In this document: piece by piece, positions 1 through 12,089 of the stretch
Layout of the letters: each line of letters begins with the position of its first letter
Position numbering within the stretch: position 1 is the stretch's first letter
NCBI RefSeq assembly: GCF_005239225.2
Contig: NC_133295.1
Coordinates: 11,222,001 to 11,286,000, forward strand
Source of the DNA: Populus alba
Lineage: Eukaryota > Streptophyta > Magnoliopsida > Malpighiales > Salicaceae
DNA length: 64,000 nucleotides
Direction of reading: 5' to 3'
The notes under the pieces: generated by a model
What the model was told of the DNA's origin: nothing
Seen by the model: only the letters and a program-made list of their open reading frames with translations
The model's database searches: none
Position numbers and translations under genes: made by a program

Positions 1-433
1 CAATTCAGTAAAGAAAATAGTAAGATTTTATGGGAAAGGATAGAAAATCTGAAAAGGAAGAAAATACACATCAACCAATTCACAGAAAGTAGTGATCAAC
101 AAGAAAAATAGACCACTATCTTTTATAAATATATGTGTGTATCTCAAAACATAAAAAACAATTTCATGGATTTCTCCTGATACAAACACAAATAACTCAT
201 TTCTAAACTTAAAAAAAAAAAAAAAAATACCCTATTAACAGCCCAAAAACATACAGATTCCGAAAACATCAAACAAACAAAATATTAAATTCAACAACAT
301 AGCTAAAAAGAATAAAGCTCACTACTTTGTTGTAACACAACCACAAAAACAATAATTTCTCTACTTTAGCAGATGGCCCATCATTTATTAACACTCAAAA
401 CACATAAAGGACATAAAAAGAGAGAATAGTGTT
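1..433. other. AT-rich edge sequence, no gene recognised
   Basis: A-rich intergenic, intronic or UTR-like sequence with no coding signal. If the possible exon at 480-703 is real, this would be an intron or the body of a - strand gene that continues beyond the left edge. Confidence 0.4.
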
Positions 434-479
434 TTAGTGTTTTACCTCCATACTGAAAAAGAGAGAATTACCCGTGAGA

Positions 480-703
480 AGACAATTAAGGTTCCTTGGG
501 AAAAAATTAAAAGAGATGAGAGTGTTGAGTTGAGGTGGAATAGTGTTGTTACGACGGCGAAGATGATGGTAATGGTGAAGGTTGTTGGTGTTGCTGTGGG
601 CTAAAAGACGCTTAAGAGGAGGCGAACAATTGCGGAAACCATACGCTATTACTCCTGCTGGGAGGGATAGAGACATAGGCATGAGCATAAGAAGCATGGG
701 CAT
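480..703 (-). other. possible first exon or 5' leader of a - strand gene leaving the window
   Basis: Read on the - strand this patch is clearly richer in G+C than its surroundings. It contains an open frame of 89 codons (703 down to 434) that starts with a Met/Leu-rich stretch, and a good donor-like site (CACGG followed by gtaatt) near position 475. A possible acceptor (ctctttttcag) follows around 450. I recognise no domain, and the frame is low in complexity (Leu, Asn and His runs). It could be a 5' exon or UTR of a gene whose body lies left of the window, or chance. Confidence 0.2.
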
Positions 704-1104
704 CTATCTATCTGTTTTTTCTTTTTTATCTTTTTTTTTTTTTTTAATGATGTTTATCGTTTATTCCCATTGTTTCTTTTTCTTTTTTCGATAAATAATA
801 AAATTAAACACTTTGCAGTTTGTCAGCTAATTAGGATGGATGGATGACACGATGCCGACAGGATTTGTTTACTGAGGTTATTTTTGGGCTTGAGTGTGTT
901 TGCAGCCCACATATGTCTAGCTTGTTATTTTATTAAATAACAAATGAATACTAATTATTTTTTTAGAGCAAACAAAAAAAAGTTATTTTATTCTTCGAAG
1001 GAAAGGGCTTGCAGCAAGGTGTGCTAGCCCTTTATATAGGATCATAGTTAATAATAATAATAAAAAAAATAAAAATGAAAGTGAACATGTGACCCTTGTT
1101 TCAG

Positions 1105-1310
1105 TATTTTCCAACAAGCATTTAATGTGTTTTTAGTAATGTGTTATAAGATATTTTTGAAAAAAAATATTTTAATTAAAAATTTATTAAATTTATTTTT
1201 TATTTTTAATATTAGCATATTCAAACCATCTAAAAATATTAATTTAATATTTTTTAAATAAAAAAATTAATTTTTTTTAAAAGCCAATTTAAATGCATTA
1301 CCAAATAAAT
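1105..1310. repeat. AT-rich MITE-like repeat
   Basis: Runs of TTTTTAATATT-type motifs with short inverted segments. The same composition and core recur near 35.1, 35.7, 36.5, 37.2, 48.5-48.9, 58.5, 58.8 and 59.6 kb. Ends are not resolved here. Confidence 0.4.
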
Positions 1311-1549
1311 TCTTAGTCATCAAAAAAAAAAAAAAAAAAACAAAGATCGACTTGTTTTATCTAAAAATAACTTGAACAACTGATAAAAGTATAGTATCAC
1401 TAAAAAGATCAAAATAATATCTTTTTAAAGTATTAAAATGACAGCATATTAGATTAATTTGGGGTAACTTTGTCAAATTTACTACCAAATAATGAGATTC
1501 TAATAACCTTATTGAAAGAAAATTATTTTTTTTTAAATCCAATTCTTAA

Positions 1550-2560
1550 TCAACCCAATGTTGAAGTATGAAATTTAAAATAAAATTCAATTAAAAATAA
1601 GCTGAGTCAACCCGAGTTAACTTATCCAACTTGAATTATAAGACCAAAATAACTTCATAGAAAATAAATTGAAACAAATTATGATGATTAATTCATATTT
1701 AACCTAATATTTAAGAATGAAATTAAAAAGAATCAGTTAAAACAAGACACAAAAACAACCTGAGTCAACTGACCCAAATCGTAATTAATGTTATGAGATT
1801 GAGATAATTTCATAAAATGCAATAAATAAATAAAAATATAAAGTCTAATTTTCAATCTACACAATATTGAAGGATGCAATTAAAAACAAAATCAACTAAA
1901 AAAGAAAGAAAGAAAATCCCAAATTGATCGACCTAACCTATAACCGAGTCATAAAACCATAATAATTCCATAAAAAAACAAATAAAAAATAATTATGAAG
2001 ATGTATTCTCAATAAATCCAAAATTAAAGGATTAATTTATTTTTTAAAAACGAACAAAAATAAATGTCCTAAGTCAATTCTAGTTAATATTCAAACCCAG
2101 ATCATAAGACTGAGATAACTCTATATATAATAAAATAAAATAAAATATAAATTCAAATTCCCAACCAAACCAATTTTAAAGGATAAAATTAAAGAATATT
2201 CAATTAAAATAAGAACAAAAAAATCGATTCAACCTGGTTAACCTATCATACTTGAGACCCGGGTCATGAAATCATAATAATTGCATATGAAACAAATAAA
2301 AATAATAATAATTATGAAGCTCAATTTGAAATCAACTTAATGTTCAATAATAATGTTTTTTTTAAAAAATAATTTTAAAAATGAAATAACAAATGACCTG
2401 AGTTAATAGGCTAACTCGTAAAATTTGCAACTTAGGTTATGAGACTGTGATAACTTCATAGAAAACAAATCAAAATAAATTATAAAATTCAATATCAAAT
2501 AAATTCAATATTTAATGATGATTTGTTTTTCTTTTTAAAAAAACTAAGTTTGAAATAAAA
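1550..2560. repeat. degenerate tandem array, unit about 160 bp
   Basis: About six diverged units. Each contains a 'gagt(c/t)aac...cc' block, then 'ataa...tcata-A-rich-aataaa', then 'aatattgaagg/aatg-aaattaa'. The landmark 'cata(g/a)aaa...aata' recurs near 1655, 1811, 1968, 2117, 2283 and 2457, giving spacings of about 150-175 bp. Related but more diverged units occur at 3060-3560 and 51640-52300. No coding potential is seen. Confidence 0.65.
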
Positions 2561-2579
2561 AAAATTAAAAAAATCTTCA

Positions 2580-3600
2580 AAATATTTGAGGATCTAAGTG
2601 AAAAGGCCTTAGCATTTTGTTATTCATCGCTAGAGTGAAACGTCAAAGTTTTTTTAGTATATGTTAATACAAATTTTATTTAATAATTTATTTAATAAAT
2701 CTCTTTTTTAACTAATTGGGTTGAGTGCTGAGTATATTGTTGGTATGTAAAATGTTTTTCTTTTTTTTTTAAAGAAAATCCATGTAATTATAGGCAAATC
2801 ACTCATTTAGCTATGGACATTCTACGCTTCATATGTGCACGTGTTAGAGATATACTCTATCACATCTAGATTGTTGTCAAAGTTTAGGCAATTATATAGC
2901 TCGTGCTACGCTACAGGTCTATTATTATTTATATATATTGTAAAAACGATATCAAGAAGATGTAAATTAATTTTTTCAAAAAAAAAAAATCTAAGATTTT
3001 GGTCATTGACTCGAGATAAAAAAAAAAAAAAAAAAAGAGATTAAAAAGTAGTTAAGAAAAAGATCTAAGTCAAACCTGATAAATCTGCTGAATCCATGAC
3101 CAGATACATAATATCAAGATAACTCTATAAAAAGAAAAGGATAAAAAAAAACAAAGAATATCAATTTTCAAAAAAAACTATTTAAAAAAAATCCTTCAGG
3201 TATTATCTAAAATCAAATGTTAGGGGATGAAATCAATAAATTTAATTTAAATAAAAAATAAAATTCCTTTTAAAGAAGTGAAATTTAACAAAAAAAAACT
3301 CAAGACAACCCTTGTTATTTTAAAAAGAAAGATAAATCTTATAGAAAGAGAGTAACAAATAATGTTTGAGGATGGAATATGAAAAAGAAAAAAAGAGCTT
3401 ATAAAAGAAAAAAACCAAGTAAGCCCGAGTGAACCTTGTAAACCCAGGTTAAACTTTTAAATCCACAATCCGTTAAATTCTTGACCTGGGCTTAACCCGA
3501 GAGCACAACACCTAAAACATTAAATGTTGGAAAATGAAATCAATCAATTTAATTCAATTTAAAAACAAAATTGATGTTAAGAAAGCATCAAATATCATCA
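2580..3600. other. AT-rich spacer with diverged array units
   Basis: Contains poly-A tracts (for example near 3018-3036) and diverged relatives of the array at 1550-2560, but no open frame or gene signal. Confidence 0.4.
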
Positions 3601-3689
3601 TGATAAATTCGCATAGGTTCAAACTGAGATAGCAAATAACACTAAGAAATACAGGAGGTTGTATAAGAAATGTGTGACGATAGAAGACT

Positions 3690-4110
3690 AGCTAGCTGAA
3701 GCACGAGAGGTTGCAGTGATTGAAGGAAAAAAAGGGATAGAAGTGGGGTTGTCAAAATAGATCTAGTGACTAAGAAAAATGAAATCAGGGTGTTGAGAGT
3801 GAAGCTCGACAAAGAATAAGAAAAGATAAATCACTTGAATGAGAAGTTGGAGGCATCAGAACGACACATAAATCAAATTGACATCAACAACAATTCCTTG
3901 AATCGAAGAAACATGCTGCTTATAAAGAAGATAACCAAGACAAATGAGCAAATGGACAAAGGTGTCGGACATGCATGGACTATTAAGGCCAATTCTTGAA
4001 AGGTAAGAAAGGTCATCCTTCACTATCGACAAAGTCTATCTAAGATTGATGCTTTTTTAAGAAAGATGTAGTTGAAGAGGAAGATTGATATACTATTTCT
4101 TGTTCTTGTA
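3690..4110 (+). pseudogene. possible upstream coiled-coil ORF remnant of the gypsy element
   Basis: Ignoring two or three stops, the + strand reads as a charged, heptad-like sequence (KINHLNEKLEASERHINQID and onward, 3820-3960), then an Arg/Lys-rich segment to about 4080. This resembles the additional ORF before gag in Ogre-like elements, but the protein family is not diagnosed by sequence here. It could equally be the N-terminus of gag. Confidence 0.4.
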
Positions 4111-4484
4111 TAAACAATGTAATAGACTAGTCAATATTATTAATGAAAGGGGCTTTAACCCATCTTCTGTGTAAAATCTATCTCTTAGCATGGTTTAAGT
4201 TTATGAAAACAACAACTTGATCAAAATTACTCTTGATAAGAAATGTGACAAAAAAATCCATGCCCATTACACAAGCATAATTGTGGCCATCGATCGTTCT
4301 TAGGAAGGCCAAATCCATATCCAATAAACATTGACATATGTATTATGACCATACATTTAATCATGCATTCATATATACATTTGTATTGCATCACGATCAT
4401 GCATTTTAATTACTCATTTGCGTATAAGTTGTCATACATATTACAAATTGTGAAACATAGATCCTTCATCTAAGGTCTATTACA

Positions 4485-6590
4485 CTTGACTAAGAAAAAG
4501 AATGGAAAACAAGGAGAGAGCTTATTTGGAATCACATTATCAAAATGAGTTATAGTCCATGAAGTGTGAAGTAGCTCGAATGGCCAATCTACTTGAGCAA
4601 CTTTTAAAATCCAATAATAGGGATATAACAACTACATGACCTCTTATAAGCACCAGAAGCTCACATCCCTCACATATCTCATAACTTGAGGGCAAATTCA
4701 GCAGCCAAGCAATATTTTATCCCTTCCCCCCCATCCAACCAACTTAAGCTCCGATCACTATGGATTTAACATTAAAGAACCCTTTGATAATAGGTCTACT
4801 GGTCCTATGAAACATGACAAGTTGTCTACTTTAGAAGAGAGATTAAGAGCAGTTAAGATGAATGATTTGTTTTACCCTATACAAGTAGTTGAAATATGCT
4901 TGGTGCAAACATTATGGTGTCAAAGGATTTTATAGTGCAAGACTTCATCAATTATACCAGACCATAATGCTCGAATACCCATCTCCGATCATACTATAAT
5001 AAGATAGCTGAAGTGATTCATAACAATAAAGTGTTGATCTATTTCTTCTAGGATAGTCTCACATGGTCTATCCTGAGTTGGTACATGAGATTGGATAATA
5101 CCAGGATCAAGAAATGGATAGACTTGGTTAAGGCTTTCCTTAAGTAGTATAAGTTTAACTTGAAAATTACGCTCAACAAAACTAGCCTAATGACAATAAA
5201 GAAGGGAAACCAAGAGTTCATGATGGCATATACAAAAAGGTGATTGGATAAGGCCACGTATGTCGAATCCCCTTTAATAGAAACGAAGATGGTGAATTTG
5301 TTCACCAATACCTCCAACTTCCCTTATTATGAACATTTAAAGGGTGGGTCATTTCAGGATTTCTACGATGTTATGTGTATTCCTGAAAGAATAGAGTAGT
5401 GAATTAAGTCTAGATGCATAATTGAGTCAGTGGAAATGAAAGGTTTTGTTGGAGAGAAAAGAGAGAATGACGTGAATAGCCTGAAAGGTGAGTATAAGGG
5501 CAAGAAATCAAACAACCATAACCCTTAAGCATCTACCTCTCAAGTTACCAATATTAACTTCGCCAAGCCTTTTGCCCTAAATCAAACTCGTTAATTAAAT
5601 AGCCAATCAATTAACTAAAACAATCACCAAATACCAAACACAAGGAATACCCTAGAACAACTACCACCATTGTCTATGCCCTTGAAAGATTTGTATGCCA
5701 AATTATTAAGTACTGGGAATAAAACTATTATCCCTTTACTACCAATACAAACACATTTTCTTGTCTGGTACAAGCCAGATTTAACTTATGAATACCACGA
5801 TGGCAATCCTAGCCATGGTATTGAAACTTGCTATGCTTTTAAAAGAAGGTTTCTAGAACTCATCAAGAATTTGCCTAATGTTAATTTGAATCTGTTACCT
5901 AATCATGTTGTAGGTAACAATTGAGTAGGTATGGTAAGAGTTATGAGTAAAGACAAAGTGTTGAGGTTGTCTCTTAAGAAGTTATACAATATGTTGATAC
6001 AGTCTGGATTTTTAAAAAATGATGTTAAGTATCACCTTGAGAGAGGTGACCATTATAAGTTCCATAAAATGAAAGGACATCATATTAAGGAGTGCATCGA
6101 GTTCCGCCAAAAGGTTGCAATAATGTTAACCTTAGGAGAATTGATGATTCAGGCTGTAAAGGTTAGTAATGAGGTAAGGATGATGGAAAGTCAAAAGGAA
6201 CAATTAGAGGTATGTAGGGTCCAACCAACTATTAATGGGTCACCTAAATTGATTTTGACTAAACCTTCTTATGCAAATAAGGGATATCATAGCGCAATGC
6301 CTTACAATTATGATTATACTTCCATCATCAAAACTCTTGTCCCTTTGTTCCAAACTAAGATTAGTGGGTTGACTAAAAGTGGTAATTGATTTACACCTGA
6401 AGAGATATAAAAAAAAAGCTAAAGGCAAGGAAGTGACAAATTTTGACATGGAGCTTGAGGTTAATAAACCTGTGACCAAGAAAGAGTATAATGAATTCCT
6501 GAAGTTGATAAAGCACAATGAGTACTACATAGTAGATCAACTAAAGAAAACTCTAGCTAAGATCTTTCTTATGTCCTTAATACTCAGCTT
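4485..6590 (+). pseudogene. gag remnant of the Tat/Ogre-like element
   Basis: The frame starts near 4503 (MENKERAYLESHYQNEL), is interrupted by stops, and contains the gag core at about 5045-5400 with the WY-x-RL-x(5)-RI-x(2)-W pattern typical of gypsy gag. A Cys/His-bearing segment, CEYH-type with a preceding WY pair, lies at 5760-5870 and again at 6030-6110. The longest uninterrupted pieces are 84 codons (5670-5924) and 152 codons (5931-6389). Gag would form the cytoplasmic particle; this copy cannot. Confidence 0.75.
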
Positions 6591-6951
6591 CGAGTCGTAC
6601 TAAAATGTCTTACAAAAGGTGTTGAATAAGGCTTATGTACCTCAAGATATTGAGCAAAAAATCATAAAACCTCTGGTAAGAAGAATCCACGGAACAAATT
6701 ACTTGTATTTCATAAAAGACAAGCTGGATACTAGGGGAACTCGACATAATAAGCCCATATACATCATTATTAGATGCAAAGATTGCCTCATAGGTAAAAT
6801 ACTTATTGACAATGACTTGATTGTTGATGTGTTGCTAAAATATATGTTGAAATATATGTTTATCGATGAATCACACATGAAGCCAAGTACTATGATGATG
6901 AGATCATATGATAGAACTATATGTGGGGCCACAAGTGTTCTTGATGACACT

Positions 6952-8769
6952 TGTTACCCAATTTTTGACTCACCTATTTGATAAAATTTTTGACAAATCC
7001 AAAAATAGTGAAAAATAACGAAAATCCAAAAAAAATATGTTTTTTTAATATATTTGTATCGTTTTTAGCATTTTCAATGTCGTCTCAAAAAGAATTTAAA
7101 TTTTCAAATGTCTTTCGAACGCGTTTTACTTTTCACGTGTCATTTTTAAAATTATTGATTTTCCTTATTGAGTCGACATTGATATTGCTCATTTTCAAAA
7201 AATATAAAAAATTAAGAAAAATCAAATTTACAAAAAAATAAAAGAGGTTAAATAAGAGTTTTAACGCATACACAAGAGGGGTAATTTTGAAACATTAGAA
7301 AAAACATATAAAAAAAAACCTAACCCTAAAACTCCATCTCTTTCAAGCAGAGCCGCCGCCCCCACCAAACTCGGCTCCCTCTTCCTTCTCCCCTGAGCCA
7401 TGACCTCATCCTCCTTGCACACGACCTCTCAACCAACCTCCTCTCTTTGCTAAAGACAAACCTAACTTGCTCCCTTCCCTTGGCAAAACCAAAATTGGTC
7501 GTCCCCTACTTTTACGAAAGAACCTGAAGCTGCAACCCCTCCTCTCTCAGTGGTTCCACTCCTTCCCTCGACCAGCCCCTGCATTTCCTTCCTTGTCGCA
7601 ACCTCCCCACTGCAAACTCTGATTTGCCTCTAACCAGCCACACACATGACCTTCACCTTCTCAACCACTTCCCCCTCTACCAACCGATCCAAACTCGCAG
7701 ATCCCTTGGCCATCTTAGCCTCCCCTCCTTTTCCCCGTTGCTTCTCTTCCTCACTGAGAATAACGCCTCACAGTCCTCAGCTGACAAATCTTCTCATTTC
7801 CTCCGGCTCCTTCCCCACATACAACAACACCACAAAACAACCTTATCTCCCCTGGCCAGAGAATGGGCAAAGCCATTCCCCGCCTCCTCAGATCCACGGT
7901 CTCCTCCTTCAGCCAGCAAGCCTTTCCTTCCTCAGCCTCCGTGCACACCGGCCAGCAGCAACCCTTCTTCCACCAACGGTGCCCATAGACCAGCCTCTAA
8001 CAGCATCCACAACAATCATGGAGGAAAGCAGAAGAAACCATATCTATAAATAAACTAACTACAATCGATTGTTGTGTGCGTTTTTTTGTTATTAAAGATG
8101 ATGTAGCTCCTCACCGCCAACAAGAAAAGAAAGGAGAAAGTCGTTCTAGATCCACCCATTTTCCCTTTTCTTGCGGCGGCACATGGAGAGGATGCGCCAC
8201 CATTGTTTTTGCTGTCGTTAAGGCTTCACAGCACCGTTTTCGGCAATTCCAGAATTTTTTAGGGGCTGTTTTGTAATTTTTTAAAGTGTTTAATATATCT
8301 TTTGTTTAGTTTTTGAATTTTTATATTTTTTAGTGTGCAAATGTATATGTAAAAAAAAAAAAAAATTATAGTGAAAGTGAATGTATTGTTTGTATTTTTT
8401 TATGAATGTTTTTTTATGATAAAATTGCCAAGAATAAAGAAGAATTTAATATTTTGATTTGCTCACAGTCAAGAATTATGAACTTACACGTGAGTCATAT
8501 TTCTAATATCCAATGAAAAAATAAAATTTTTAAAACTTCTTTAACACATCAAAGCCACGAAGCAGCTTACCTTAGGTAGGGTGCGTTAAGAGTGCTAATA
8601 CCTTTCCTAACCACAACTAGTCCCTTACTCGTGAATCTCTGACAAGACCAATACACCCGGGTTTCCTAGTAGCCCTTAATTAAATACGAGGTGGCGACTC
8701 CCAACGAACCAAGAAAACAAACGAAACAAAAAAAATCATCAACCGACATCGTGCAGGTGACGTGCAACA
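6952..8769 (+). mobile_element. solo LTR (gypsy, Tat/Ogre-like), + orientation
   Basis: Begins TGTTACCC and ends GCAACA, with identical 5-bp flanks ACACT at 6947-6951 and 8770-8774, and splits the protease of an older element exactly at that duplication. A promoter-like TATAAAA lies near 7307. It is followed by a C-rich, GC-rich leader at 7320-8050, whose long Pro/Ser open frames are not credible proteins. A conserved U5 block (8560-8701) matches the reverse complement of 13484-13640. No internal element sequence is attached, so this is the product of LTR-LTR recombination. Confidence 0.9.
8692..8701 (+). other. tRNA-Arg 3'-end-complementary motif inside the LTR
   Basis: TGGCGACTCC is the complement of the 3' end (GGAGTCGCCA) of plant tRNA-Arg(ACG), the primer type reported for Ogre-like elements. 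Here it sits 69 nt inside the LTR end rather than directly after it. The second LTR carries a near match at 13484-13494 on the - strand. Confidence 0.6.
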
Positions 8770-9165
8770 ACACTAAAGTGATGAATATTTATCCTTCCTA
8801 TAATATATTTTTAGGAAGGCCTTGGATTCATATAATTAGGGTAGTAACTTTGTCATTATATCAATGCTTGAAGTACATCATGAATGAGATGTTGGTGACT
8901 ATCAAGGCTGAAGAAACAATTTTCATGGTAAAAAATATGGTTGTACCGTTCATTGAGGCAATAGATTACAAGGACATGGACATCTATGCTTTTAAAATTA
9001 TAAACATTGAATGGGTTCTTGAGAACATAGTATTGAGAAGACCAAGGGTTTTAGAAGCAATAAAGATGACAGCTAAATGCTTCTTGAAATATGGAATTCC
9101 ATTTCAACATGACTTTGACACGGGAATGCCAAAAATGATTGATCTAATGAAGGTTAAATACACTA

Positions 9166-10030
9166 ATTAAAGATTTAGGCTTGGATATAAGCCCTAAAAG
9201 AGGATTATAGATGGGTTGCTGATGTGAGAGGAAAGAAGAGAATGGCTAAAATTGAGGGAAAAGAGCCTGAAGAAGAAGATATGGCTATCCCTTCCATTAA
9301 GGCTTCATTCCTAAAGGTTGTATATGAGATGCAAATTGATAAAAGACTGGAAAGCCTTGTTCTCTCTACTATGAACATAAACACCTTAGAGACGCCGAGA
9401 AGGTAGAATCAGGAAAGGATGAAATGTTGCCACAATTGACCATTCAAGTTTTGGAAAAAGCATCAATCAAGACCTTTATACAAAAGCTAACTAAGGACGA
9501 AAAGTTTCAGAACTGGGTAGCCCAAGAAGATCAAACGGTGTTAAAAATGTAAATCAACATTGCTTGTCTTAAAATGCTTTTTTTTTTTCATTGCTTTTGT
9601 TTAACTTGTTTTTTTGGTTAACAATCGAGGCTCGTAATGTTAACTAGATTTTGTTTTTGTTATTGAGCCCACCTTTTCTAAATAATAAGATTCATGAATT
9701 TTCCTAATTGTTTTTTTATTTTACTTGTACATTTACACCGAACACTTTATGCTTTCAAGAAACCTAAATATGGATATTTCATAACACCACTTACACCTTG
9801 CACCAATAATGAACGACAATACTGTAATGAATATGTAGTAGCTATGGAAAATAATATAAGAGAATTCATAAAATTAATAGAGCAACATGAATAGGCTTGA
9901 AAGCACGCTACAGAGGAACTTGAAACCATAAATATGAGTGATGATCAGGTTAAAAAGGATATAAAAATTTAAGCCTTGATTACTCCTTAAGAAAAAGCAT
10001 AAATGATTATCCTATTACAAGAATACAAAT
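9166..10030 (+). pseudogene. protease-RT linker of the gypsy element
   Basis: Poorly conserved, broken frames rich in Lys and Glu (9224-9406), followed by AT-rich sequence. No domain is recognised; the position between protease and RT is the only guide. Confidence 0.45.
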
Positions 10031-11450
10031 GTTTTTGCTTGGTCCTATGAGGATATGCCTAGTTTTGATATATAAATCATAATACATAGGGTATCATTTA
10101 TAAAAAGATGCAAACTAGTTAAGGAAAAATAAAGAAGAACCCACCCAAACATCATAATCAAAGTAAAAGGTAGTGGAACACTAGGTTTTCAAAGTAGTTA
10201 AATATCCACAATAGGTATCTAACATAGTTATCATACTGAAAAGGGAGGGGAATATCAAAGATTATGTGGATTTTAGATATTTGAACGGGGCTAACCCCAA
10301 AGATGACTTTTTTTTTTCCCTATATAGATGTTTTGGTAGAAAATGTTGCATGCAATTCCATATATTCCTTCATAGATGGCTTCTCAGGGTACAACCAGAT
10401 AAAAATGGCTCTAGAAGATAAGGAGAAAACAACCTTTATTACGTTATGGGGAACATTATACTATAAGGTTATGTTGTTCGATTTGAAGAATGTATGGGTC
10501 ACCTATCAGAGGGCCATGATGACTCTATTTTATGATATGATGCACAAAGAAATTAAGGTGTATATAGATGCTATGATTGCCAAATCTAAGAAAAGAGATA
10601 ATCATGTCTAAGTTTTAAGAAAGTTATTTGAGAGATTAAAAAAGTACAAACCAAGACTCAAACTTGGAAAATGTTCATTTGGAGTTAAGTCCGAGAAGTT
10701 ACTAAGATTCGTGGTAAGTGATAGAGGGATAAAGGTGGATCCTGATAAAATAAAGTTCATTCAATTTATGTTCTCTTAAAACAGAGAAAGAGGTAAGGGG
10801 ATTTTTAGGGGGGTTGAACTATATTGCGTGCTTTATATCCTAGTTGAGAACAATATTTGAACATATCTTCCAGCTACTAAGGAAAAAAGAATCAAGGAAC
10901 TTGGAATGAGGAGTGTCAAAAGGTCTTCAATAAAATCAAACAGTACTTACACAACTCGCCTCTACTTGTTCCTCTTGTATCAGAAAGGCTTTTAATACTA
11001 TATATGATAGTGACTAAAGTAGCTATGGAATGTGTATTAGTTCAGTATAATGAAACTAGAAAGAAAGAAAGAGTCATTTATTATCTAAGTAAAAAGTTCA
11101 CAGAATACAAAGCTAGATACATGGTGATAAAAAAGTTATATTGTGTGATGTTATGGGTGGCAAAACAATTATGACATTATATGTTGTATCGTACAACATG
11201 GTTAATTTTAAAGTTGGATCCCTTGAGGTGTATCTGTGAGAAACCCTATGTATCAAATCAAATTACAAGATGACAAGTTCTGTTAGTAGAGTACGATATA
11301 GTGTATATGACGAGGAAAGCTGTGAAAAAGAGTGCAATTGCTGACCATCTAGCTAACAATACCATTAAAGATTATGAGCCATTGAATTTTAACTTTCCTG
11401 ATGAAAATATGTTGTTGGTTGAGGAAGAAGAAAATAAGACAAATTGATGA
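10030..11450 (+). pseudogene. reverse transcriptase and RNase H remnant
   Basis: Recognisable landmarks in order are HR-x(6)-GCK (about 10085), KDYVDFR-x-LN (10255), DGFSGYNQI (10370), FITLWG-x-LYY (10432), and VYIDAMI at about 10558, where the polymerase YVDD has become YIDA. The RNase H follows with KFTEYKARY-x-VIKKL at 11090-11135. Stops are scattered throughout. The loss of the second RT aspartate alone would abolish polymerase activity. Confidence 0.8.
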
Positions 11451-11865
11451 ACCATGTATTTATATGGGGCAATAAATGTATATGGTAATGGAGCTAGCGC
11501 AATAATAATCTCTTTTAATAATAAGCGTACTCGATTTCGGTTAAACTATAGTTTGAATACACTAATAACATAGCTAAGTATGAGGCTCACATCCTTAATT
11601 TAGAAGTTGCATTAGAGCTGAAGGTCGGAAAGATAGATGTGTATGGTGACTCAATGCTGACAATCTACTAGGTGAAAGAGGAGTGACAAAACAAGGAAGA
11701 AAAACTAAGATCTTATCAAGAATACATGTCCAAACTGGCGAAAGAGTTTGAAGAAATAGAGTTCGCCCATTTAGAAAGAGAAGGGAACCATTTTGTTGAC
11801 ACTTTGACCATGTTAGTTATCATGGCCAAAATTGACTTCGGGCATAAAGTACAACCTAAAAAATA
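11450..11865 (+). pseudogene. second (archaeal-type) RNase H remnant
   Basis: Starts with a stop where Trp is expected, then MYLYGAINVYGNGASAIIIS. The catalytic Asp of the usual YFDGA motif is replaced (LYGA). Later landmarks are DVYGDS (11637) and GNHFVDTL (11785). The presence of this second RNase H supports placement in the Tat lineage. Confidence 0.75.
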
Positions 11866-12089
11866 AATGGAAACCCTTTGTACTAGAATATCAAGAATTT
11901 CATGCAAAACTAGGAATATCTTGTTGGACCATCCAAAGCATATATATGAAAATGTTAAGAAGATTGGCTATAGATTTCTACTTAAACAGGGAGGTCTTAT
12001 ATAAAAGACCATTCAACAAAACCTTACTAAGGTTTTTTAGGGGCTAGAAATGCATAGCAAGAAGTCCTTTAAGGGATTTGCTCAACTCA

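Larger units (their letters stand above)
6619..9165 (+). pseudogene. aspartic protease region, split by a solo LTR
   Basis: The left part (6619-6951) includes the segment around the catalytic Asp (LIDND in place of the usual DNG/DSG context) and a conserved DESHMKPSTMM block. The right part (8770-9165) resumes with PSYN-x-FLGRPWIH and VKAEETI, which follow it directly in related elements. The reading frame shifts just before the insertion. Removing 6952-8769 and one copy of the ACACT duplication restores contiguity of the flanks, so this was one gene before the insertion. Confidence 0.75.

Noticed and set aside
7624..8053. Two overlapping Pro/Ser/His-rich open frames of 135-141 codons
   Set aside because: They lie in the C-rich leader of the solo LTR, in two frames at once, with repetitive composition; base-composition artefacts.
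8692..8701. TGGCGACTCC as the true primer site marking the LTR end
   Set aside because: The perfect ACACT target duplication places the LTR end at 8769; taking 8691 as the end leaves no TG..CA terminus and no duplication.
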